This document shows positions 44,523 to 50,133 of a DNA stretch of 50,133 nucleotides, piece after piece (the first letter of the stretch is position 1; each line of letters opens with the position of its first letter). The stretch is from Hyphococcus sp. GTDB lineage: Bacteria > Pseudomonadota > Alphaproteobacteria > Caulobacterales > Parvularculaceae. The translations under genes were made by a program, and so were the position numbers. Below the pieces are notes generated by a model. The model worked only from the letters and a program-made list of their open reading frames with translations, was not told the DNA's origin and made no database searches. The stretch lies in the NCBI GenBank assembly GCA_028281665.1, contig JANQJK010000020.1, forward strand, positions 1 through 50,133, given 5' to 3'.

Positions 44523-46406
44523 CTACCAGCCGCAGGTCCGTTCGGCGTTTTGCTCTTTGAGCCAGACCATTAAGGGGTCGAAATATTCGACAATGGCCGA
44601 GCCGTCCATTTCGCGCGATCCCGTGAACGCGGCGAGCGCTTCGGGCCACGGCTCCGCCGCGCCCATTTCCAACATCGCATTAAAGCGTGCGCCCACCGCT
44701 TTCGATCCGTAAACGGAACAACGATGGAGCGGACCCTCCCAGCCGGCGAGATCACAAGCGGCTTTGTGGAACTGGAACTGAAGAACGCGGGCGAGGAAAT
44801 AGCGCTCATAGGAGACGTTGCCCGGAATATGATACTTCCCACCCGGATCGAAATCGGCCGCGCTGCGCTCAACCGGCGGGCGGATGCCCTGATACTGCGT
44901 GCGCAGCGCCCACCAGCCCTCATTGTAGGTTTCCGGCGTCAGTTCGCCGGAAAAAACCTGCCATCGCCATTTGTCCATCAACAGGCCGAAGGGCAGGAAG
45001 GCGACGCCTTCAAGGGCTTCTGTCATCAAAAGGCCGAGGTCTTTTGAAGCGTCGGGGACTTCGTCGATCAGGCCGACCTGTTTCAGGTAGGTCGGCGTTA
45101 TCGACAGGGAGATCATGTCGCCGATGGCTTCGTGAAAACCGCCATTGGCGCCGGTCTGGAACAGAACGGACTGATCCTGATAGGCGCGCTGATAGTAATT
45201 GTGGCCTAGCTCGTGATGCACCGTACGGAAATCGTCGGCATTGACCTTGGTGCACATTTTGACGCGAATGTCGTCAGCCCAGTCGAGATCCCAGGCCGAC
45301 GCATGACAGGCGACCTCACGGTCCGCCGGCTTCGTCAGCATGGATCGCTCCCAGAACGTTTCCGGCAGCGGATCGAAGCCGAGGGATGAGAAGAAGTCCT
45401 CGCCGGTCTCAAAGATTTTGAGCGGCGTGTAGTCATTCGCGACGAGGCGTTCGGTCAGATCATAGGCAGGCGCCGCGCCCGCCGGTTCCACGAGGTCGTT
45501 AATATTGCCCCATGTCTGGGCCCACATATTGCCCAGAAGATCGGCGCGGATCGGCTGGTCAAGGGGAACGGTCTCGTCTCCATACTGATCGTTCAGCTTG
45601 GCGCGCACATGACAGTGCAGCTCGTCATAAAGCGGCTTGACCTGATCCCACAGGCGATCCATCTCCGCCGCGAAGGCGTCAGGCTCCATGTCGTAGCGGG
45701 ACCGCCACATGGCGCCGGCGTCGGCGTAGCCAAGTTCGCGCGCGCCTTCGTTGGCGAGGGCCACCATCTTAGGGTAGTCGGACTTGATGGAGTTGCCGTC
45801 AGCGTCGGGGGCCGGCGGCACTTCGCGCCATTTGGTCCAGATTTCCTGAAGCTTCGCCGGGTCGCGCACCGTGCCCATCATCGATTCCAGGTCGTTGCGC
45901 GGCACGGTTTCGCCATCGAGTTCAATGGCGCCGGTCTCGTAAGCGGCCCCCATGCGTGTGTTAATCTCCGCAAGTTCCGCGGCTGCGCCGGGACGTTCCG
46001 GCGCCGGAAGATTGACGCCGAGCTTGATGGCTTCAAGCTTGCGGACCATCTCTTCCGGCAGGTCGAGGTCGTTGAAGCGCTTTGCTTCATTGGCGAATTT
46101 GACGCCCTGTTCGGTGAATTCCGTATCGGCTTTCGTCACCAGCCAGTTGGTGTCGAAATTGATATAAGTCGCCTGCACCCAGGCAACCCGCGCATAATAC
46201 TCCCCGAACTCGCGGGTCCATGCTTCCACCCGTTCGATGAACGCCTCTGCGTCCTCGCGCGTCGGCGCAGCTTCTTCCACAAGCGTTCGCGTTTCTCCTT
46301 CGGCGGGCTGACGCGTTTCGCTCGGCGCCTCGCCGCCTGGCTGGTTGCCGCAGCCGGCGAGCAGCGCGACGGCGGAAACGCCGAAAATAATGCTCTTGAT
46401 GGTCAT
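44523..46406 (-). CDS. M2 family (ACE-like) peptidyl-dipeptidase, lipoprotein
   Basis: A 627-residue zinc peptidase related to angiotensin-converting enzyme, which removes C-terminal dipeptides. The zinc motif HHELGH is near residue 397, with the third ligand Glu in GGFHEAIGDMISLS. GPAGTTRL-type neighbours are absent, but ACE blocks such as YQGIRPPVERSAADFDPGGKYH and YFLARVLQFQFHKAAC are clear. The lipoprotein signal has lipobox LAGC (Cys19), so it acts in the periplasm or at the surface. ATG 46406 follows a GGGAG site; a longer version adds an unlikely 34 residues. Confidence 0.93.
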   Translation of the reverse strand: MTIKSIIFGVSAVALLAGCGNQPGGEAPSETRQPAEGETRTLVEEAAPTREDAEAFIERVEAWTREFGEYYARVAWVQATYINFDTNWLVTKADTEFTEQGVKFANEAKRFNDLDLPEEMVRKLEAIKLGVNLPAPERPGAAAELAEINTRMGAAYETGAIELDGETVPRNDLESMMGTVRDPAKLQEIWTKWREVPPAPDADGNSIKSDYPKMVALANEGARELGYADAGAMWRSRYDMEPDAFAAEMDRLWDQVKPLYDELHCHVRAKLNDQYGDETVPLDQPIRADLLGNMWAQTWGNINDLVEPAGAAPAYDLTERLVANDYTPLKIFETGEDFFSSLGFDPLPETFWERSMLTKPADREVACHASAWDLDWADDIRVKMCTKVNADDFRTVHHELGHNYYQRAYQDQSVLFQTGANGGFHEAIGDMISLSITPTYLKQVGLIDEVPDASKDLGLLMTEALEGVAFLPFGLLMDKWRWQVFSGELTPETYNEGWWALRTQYQGIRPPVERSAADFDPGGKYHIPGNVSYERYFLARVLQFQFHKAACDLAGWEGPLHRCSVYGSKAVGARFNAMLEMGAAEPWPEALAAFTGSREMDGSAIVEYFDPLMVWLKEQNAERTCGW

Positions 46407-46491
46407 GTATGCTCCCTTGACGTGACGCCCCCAATTGCCGCGAACAATAGCGGAGTGGAGACGCCGTTCAAAGAGCGTCGTGTGGGCCGGA

Positions 46492-47043
46492 TCAGACCTT
46501 CTCGGCAATCCTGATGGCGGCGCGGCAGCCGGCGCGGATCACCGCCGACAATGCGTGGAACCCCGGCGCGTCTTCGGCCCCGGCCTGTTCCGCCGTCGCC
46601 TTGTGGCCCAGCTCGTCCTCGCGAAACTCGCGAACGGTTTCCGCGAGCGCGGGCTCGTCCGCGCTCAGTTCCTCAGCCTGCTCCGCATAGTGTTTTTCGA
46701 TGACGTCCTCGACGGCGGCGGTGGCCGCCATTGCCGCCTTCTCACCCATCAGCGCGGTCGCGGCGCCGAGGCCGAACCCCGCCGCGTTCCAGAGCGGCGC
46801 CAGCAGGGTCGGGCGAATTTTGCGCTCAGCGAGAAGGCGGTCGAATGTTTTCAGATGCGCATCCTCGCCGGCTTCCATTTCGGCGATTTCGTCTGCGATG
46901 TGCGTTTTGTGCGGCAACCGATCGAACACCGCCCGCTGACCGCGGTAAATCGCAACGGCGCCATATTCGCCGGCGTGGTCGACGCGCAGCATTTCCGCAA
47001 TGCGCCCATGACGGGGCCCGGGTTTTTTTGGAGCGCCGGTCAT
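46492..47043 (-). CDS. coq7: Demethoxyubiquinone hydroxylase (Coq7 family)
   Basis: Coq7 hydroxylates demethoxyubiquinone near the end of ubiquinone synthesis. The 183-residue di-iron protein has the ligand motifs RVDHAGEYGAV, EMEAGEDAHL, VEDVIEKHY and FREDELGHKATA. ATG 47043 is used, overlapping the dsbB stop by four bases, which implies translational coupling. Confidence 0.95.
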   Translation of the reverse strand: MTGAPKKPGPRHGRIAEMLRVDHAGEYGAVAIYRGQRAVFDRLPHKTHIADEIAEMEAGEDAHLKTFDRLLAERKIRPTLLAPLWNAAGFGLGAATALMGEKAAMAATAAVEDVIEKHYAEQAEELSADEPALAETVREFREDELGHKATAEQAGAEDAPGFHALSAVIRAGCRAAIRIAEKV

Positions 47044-47594
47044 GTGGGTTTTTCTCCGAAGCGGACACGGCGCACGCGCCGCGTTTCGGCAAGGGCGGCG
47101 CCAAGGGTGAGGGCAAACAGCGCGGCGGATATGAGCAGATTGTATCCGGCCATGGAAACGCCGAGAAACGACCACTGAACATCGTCGCAGGCGGGGGCGT
47201 CCACCGGTCCGTCAAGGGCGGCGCCGATATCCTCGATGCTGATCGGCCCCGCCGGGCCGCCGCCGGCGCACAAGGCCGGTCCCGGCCAGAACTCATATTC
47301 GACGCCTGTATGATAGAACGAAAGCCCGGCGCTGACCGCGTAAACAAGGGCTGCGGCCCCGACCGCTGCGGCGGCGCCGAGACGAGACTTGAAGAGGCGC
47401 GCCGCGATGAGGCCCGCCGCCGCGACCCCAAGGGCCGCCCAATGGGCCTCGCGCTGATCGAGGCAGAGGACGCATGGAACGAGGCCGAGCAGGCGCTCCG
47501 AAAGATGGGCAAGGGCGAGCAGCGCCCCGGAGACCGCAAAAGCGAGGGCGAGGACGCGCTCTGAAAAGCTCAGTTCTTTAAGGGCGCTGTGCAT
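47040..47594 (-). CDS. dsbB: Disulfide bond formation protein DsbB
   Basis: DsbB reoxidises the periplasmic thiol oxidase DsbA and passes electrons to quinones. The 184-residue protein has four membrane helices, the first periplasmic Cys pair as VPCVLCLDQREAHW, and the second pair in LCAGG and APACDDVQWSFLG. ATG 47594 is taken as the start; a GTG at 47645 would add 17 residues. Coupling with coq7, a ubiquinone enzyme, is apt because DsbB uses quinone. Confidence 0.92.
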   Translation of the reverse strand: MHSALKELSFSERVLALAFAVSGALLALAHLSERLLGLVPCVLCLDQREAHWAALGVAAAGLIAARLFKSRLGAAAAVGAAALVYAVSAGLSFYHTGVEYEFWPGPALCAGGGPAGPISIEDIGAALDGPVDAPACDDVQWSFLGVSMAGYNLLISAALFALTLGAALAETRRVRRVRFGEKPT

Positions 47595-47669
47595 GACGAC
47601 AATATAAGTGATCGTTTCGGGGGTCGCGCCGTTGCGATTCGTCACACCGGCGGGCGGGTCAGACGCCGC

Positions 47670-48371
47670 CTAGAAGACGCCGCTGATCCAGGTTTTCAGG
47701 AGACTGGCGGCCTCCAGCCCAAGAAAGGCGAGCAGGGCCACCCAGGCGATCCCGAGGAGGAGGCCGAGGATCACGAGCACGCCGTCCCGCTCGATCAGTC
47801 CCAGCGCCGCGATGGCGACGCCGATGCCGGGCGCCGTGTTCGTGGACGGCAGCGGCACAAGGATCGACGCCATTGGCGCGAGCATCAGAACGCCGATGAA
47901 ACGGGCGCCCAGATGGCCTGTCACGGGCTTCAGGCGCGGCGTCGCAACGCGTTCGATGAACCCGACATAGCGGGACGCGCGGGCCAGCACTTTTTCAAAC
48001 GCCGGGATCGAAAATCGTCGATCATGAAGCGCTTTCGGCAACCAGGGATGGGGCCGGCCGAGGGCCATCTGCACGGCGAGCGCCAGCATCGGGAGGGCGA
48101 CAATCTGCGGCAATATGTAAACGAACGGCAGGCAACAGGGCAGCGCGAGCAGGAGGATGAGAAAGCCATAGGCGCGCTCGTTCAGGCGGTCGACGATATC
48201 CCCCAGCCGCCCATGGGGTCCGTCCTCATCGTCAGGATTCAGCACCGGGTTCGCTTCTGCGTTTGTCCGCAGATCCGCAAGAACGCCGGCAAGCACGCGG
48301 GTCGCGCCGCGCGCCTCGCGTGTGCGACTTTCGTTGGCTTCGTCTGTTGAGGGGGCGGACATGGCGCGCAT
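47670..48371 (-). CDS. ExoD family exopolysaccharide-related membrane protein
   Basis: A 233-residue inner-membrane protein of the ExoD family. It has a polar N-terminal 70 residues, then RAYGFLILLLALPCCLPFVYILPQ, LGRPHPWLP, and several hydrophobic segments to the C-terminus. ExoD is named for a Rhizobium mutation affecting exopolysaccharide; the mechanism is unknown. ATG 48371 or 48362 could be the start. It is followed by dsbB after 75 bases. Confidence 0.9.
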   Translation of the reverse strand: MRAMSAPSTDEANESRTREARGATRVLAGVLADLRTNAEANPVLNPDDEDGPHGRLGDIVDRLNERAYGFLILLLALPCCLPFVYILPQIVALPMLALAVQMALGRPHPWLPKALHDRRFSIPAFEKVLARASRYVGFIERVATPRLKPVTGHLGARFIGVLMLAPMASILVPLPSTNTAPGIGVAIAALGLIERDGVLVILGLLLGIAWVALLAFLGLEAASLLKTWISGVF

Positions 48372-48434
48372 GGGTTAATCTTCGCTGGGGCTTTCTTAGG
48401 GCGCTTTTGGGGCGCGTTCATAGCCGATTGTCGG

Positions 48435-48467
48435 ATGAAGGCGTGAAGAATTCTCAAACGCCTTCAT
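48435..48467. repeat. Perfect 10-base inverted repeat upstream of tRNA-Leu
   Basis: ATGAAGGCGT at 48435-48444 is the exact reverse complement of ACGCCTTCAT at 48458-48467, with a 13-base spacer that holds the palindrome AGAATTCT. It lies between the start of the ExoD-like gene and the tRNA. No T run follows, so it is not an ordinary terminator. Confidence 0.6.
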
Positions 48468-48531
48468 GCTGGATCGTCCGGCGCTTGACCGGCGACGGCG
48501 CGCGCCTATCATGCCGCGCTCTTGGCAAAGG

Positions 48532-48617
48532 GCCCCTCTGGCGGAATTGGTAGACGCGCTGGATTCAAAATCCAGTTTCCTTTGGAAGTGCCGGTTCGAT
48601 TCCGGCGGGGGGCACCA
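48532..48617 (+). tRNA. tRNA-Leu (anticodon CAA)
   Basis: The acceptor GCCCCTC pairs with GGGGGGC, the anticodon stem is CTGGA/TCCAG around TTCAAAA (anticodon CAA, for UUG), a long variable arm follows, and the T stem is GCCGG/CCGGC around TTCGATT. A73 and an encoded CCA complete it. The long variable arm is the class II mark of tRNA-Leu. Confidence 0.97.
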
Positions 48618-48854
48618 TTCTCCGATTATGTTTTGTCCAAAATGAATGGAGAGTACGTTGGCCGGCGAGGCCTGCATTTTTCAATGAGATCAATTGATCC
48701 CGGCCCGGATCGGGGTTGCGTTTCGGCCCCGCCAATTATGGCGCCGGCGCGGCGCCGACCGCGCCATTCTCGCCGTATTTGCGCTTTAATTCGGTTAACC
48801 ATCAATACGGGCTGGGGCGCGTCCGCGAATGGCTGAGGGGCTGCGGAGAAATCG

Positions 48855-49355
48855 ATGCAAGTCATTCCGAAACTGTGCGCGGCGCTGATTGCGGCGGCCG
48901 GCGTGCTTATCGCAACGGAAGCGGCCGCGGATCGCAGGCCGTCTTATTGTCCGCGCGATCACGATCACCGCGTTCATGACGCCAATTACTACGACTATTA
49001 CGACGCGGACCGGTATTACCGCGCGGGCGACTATCGTGACCGCCGCTATAGTCGCGACCGCCGGTACCGTGACCGGCGCTACCGCGATCGGCGCTATCGG
49101 GACCGGGGTTATTATCGCGGCCGCGGTTATCGTCGCCCGCGCAGTGAAGTGGTGTTCCGTCGCAACATCGATCTGCGCCGTTACCGGGCCTATGTGACGG
49201 TGGTCGAGGAGAATTACTGGACCCGGTCGGGCCGCGTACAGCGGGTCTGCTCGATCGTTCCAAAGGGGCGGGACGCTTATGCAGTTCCGCAACGGCGCCT
49301 GTCGCGCATCGCCCGCAACAACTGTTCGCGGTACGCGCGCATCCAATATCTGTAG
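48855..49355 (+). CDS. Secreted Tyr/Arg/Asp-repeat protein, unknown function
   Basis: A 166-residue protein with a signal peptide (cleavage near residue 25, after EAAA). The next 30 residues are rich in His, Asp and Tyr (DHDHRVHDANYYDYYDADRYY). About residues 55-95 are a run of RDRRY-like repeats turning into GY/RG repeats. A more ordinary C-terminal part has three Cys in all, with EENYWTRSGRVQRVCSIVPKGRDAYAVPQRR. No family is recognised. A TTAACCAT box lies at 48795-48802, before the ATG, and a strong terminator follows. Confidence 0.8.
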   Translation: MQVIPKLCAALIAAAGVLIATEAAADRRPSYCPRDHDHRVHDANYYDYYDADRYYRAGDYRDRRYSRDRRYRDRRYRDRRYRDRGYYRGRGYRRPRSEVVFRRNIDLRRYRAYVTVVEENYWTRSGRVQRVCSIVPKGRDAYAVPQRRLSRIARNNCSRYARIQYL

Positions 49356-49396
49356 GCGCAAACAAGCGAGCGCCGGTATCTGAGGCTGGTGCAAAG

Positions 49397-49427
49397 AAAA
49401 ACCCCCGGCCGCGAAGCCGGGGGTTTT
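49397..49427. terminator. Bidirectional rho-independent terminator
   Basis: A 12-pair stem (AAAACCCCCGGC at 49398-49409 with GCCGGGGGTTTT at 49416-49427) has a six-base loop. It has A/T tails on both sides, so it can end both the plus-strand gene at 48855 and the minus-strand gene at 49454. Confidence 0.93.
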
Positions 49428-49453
49428 CAGTTTAGTTGCAGCTTAGTGAAGAC

Positions 49454-50133
49454 TTAGCAGCGACCTTTGCGCCGGTCGCGTTTCGAGCAATTGTCGCCCG
49501 CATTGTTTTTGACCGTGTTGTTGGTGATTTTCGGCTCCAGACCCTCGCGGATAAAGATCGAAAGCCCGTCATTGCCGACAATGTCATTGTCTTCGATCAC
49601 GCCGTTGACGCCAAAGGGAATGGCGACGCCATCGCCTGCGTTCTGCACGATCTCGTTGTAGCGCACGAGCGAAAGCTTTGCGTATTTGTCGAGAATGACG
49701 CCCGAGCCCTTGTTGTTGCGGATCTTGTTGCCGATGAGCTTCGCCGATCCGAACCCGGAGGATTTCACGCCGCTGTCCAGATTGTCGAAAATCTCGTTGC
49801 CGGCGACGATCACGTCCGCTTCGCTTTCATGGGAGATGTCGACGCCCACTTTGTTTTGCAGGATCTTGTTGTCGATGATGAAGCTCTGCGACAGAGAATG
49901 AGACTGGGCGATAAAGACGCCCTCCGATCCGGCGGAAATGCGGTTTTTCTCCAGCATCGCCATGCCGCCTGAAATCTTCACCGCCGGTCTGAGGCCGGAG
50001 CCCAGAACGTCGCTCTCCTTCAGCGTGAAGACGCCTTGCTTGACGTCGACGCAGGCGTCGGCGCCGGAGTTGATTTTCGATTCAAACGAAACGTTTGACA
50101 CAACCGCATGGGCCGTCACGTTTTCAGGATTGA
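49454..50133 (-). CDS. Right-handed parallel beta-helix repeat protein (5' end cut by window)
   Basis: The frame is open to the window edge, so the true start lies beyond 50133; a GTG at 50119 is the first start within the window. The visible 226 residues are a series of about 22-residue coils with NKI, GNEIFDN, GNKIRNN, YNEIVQN, DNDIVGN and NNTVKNN at regular spacing. This is the pattern of pectate-lyase-like PbH1 repeats, here without an obvious catalytic site. The C-terminus has two Cys in a basic tail (NCSKRDRRKGRC). Export and a role in binding polysaccharide or in surface structure are guesses. Confidence 0.8.
   Translation of the reverse strand, partial: NPENVTAHAVVSNVSFESKINSGADACVDVKQGVFTLKESDVLGSGLRPAVKISGGMAMLEKNRISAGSEGVFIAQSHSLSQSFIIDNKILQNKVGVDISHESEADVIVAGNEIFDNLDSGVKSSGFGSAKLIGNKIRNNKGSGVILDKYAKLSLVRYNEIVQNAGDGVAIPFGVNGVIEDNDIVGNDGLSIFIREGLEPKITNNTVKNNAGDNCSKRDRRKGRC

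Noticed and set aside
48785-48802. Possible full CtrA box before the gene at 48855
   Set aside because: The two TTAA elements are separated by five bases, not seven; only a TTAACCAT half-site is noted.
49040-49140. Short tandem repeats that might look like a CRISPR array
   Set aside because: The units are in-frame codons for RDRRY-type repeats without unique spacers between them.

Overview
The window is GC-rich chromosomal DNA from an alphaproteobacterium. The evidence is its core gene order: mnmE-mnmG-rsmG-parA-parB, holA-lptE-leuS, hslV/hslU divergent from hisBHAFE, and fliQ-fliR-flhB next to a CckA-type cell-cycle kinase. It also has a CenR-like response regulator, TTAA-N7-TTAA (CtrA-type) boxes and parS sites. 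The mix fits the Caulobacterales/Parvularculales/Hyphomonadaceae side of the class. Genus cannot be read from the sequence. No phage, insertion sequence or CRISPR array was seen.

Region 1 (1-6.5 kb) is the chromosome-partition locus, with tRNA-modification (mnmE, mnmG), 16S rRNA methylation (rsmG) and parAB genes. Three parS-type sites lie within about 2.9 kb, two of them inside coding sequence. Region 2 (6.5-17.5 kb) has an MFS exporter, then leuS-lptE-holA and a DUF3576 lipoprotein on the minus strand. A porin, a VOC-fold lipoprotein, a divergent thiE-like/yggS pair, a CenR-like regulator and an ArsC-like reductase follow. Region 3 (17.5-20.9 kb) has a structured intergenic stretch, a hybrid histidine kinase with a degraded ATP-binding domain, an SDR and a patatin-like protein.

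Region 4 (20.9-30.3 kb) is a flagellar block (flgB-flgC-fliE, a small lipoprotein, fliQ-fliR-flhB) with a TTAA-N7-TTAA box ahead of fliQ. A methionine-rich outer-membrane protein with a DUF2946 partner, cckA and dnaQ follow. The kinase that feeds the CtrA pathway therefore sits beside a flagellar operon carrying a CtrA-type box. Region 5 (30.3-39.2 kb) is the histidine operon on the minus strand with a CYTH-CHAD gene inserted between hisA and hisF, then hslVU on the plus strand. After these comes an unusual membrane protein that looks like a prephenate-dehydratase fold plus an ACT-like domain separated by membrane helices, also preceded by a TTAA-N7-TTAA box.

Region 6 (39.2-50.1 kb) holds an envelope and export set: Smr, mltA, a Tim44-like protein, fxsA and secB. 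A membrane protein with two YcxB-like domains, an ACE-like M2 peptidase lipoprotein, coq7, dsbB, an ExoD-family protein and tRNA-Leu(CAA) follow. The window closes with a secreted Tyr/Arg/Asp-repeat protein and a beta-helix protein cut by the window end. The best candidates for undescribed biology are the membrane PDT/ACT-like protein, the degenerate hybrid kinase and the CYTH-CHAD insertion in the his operon.
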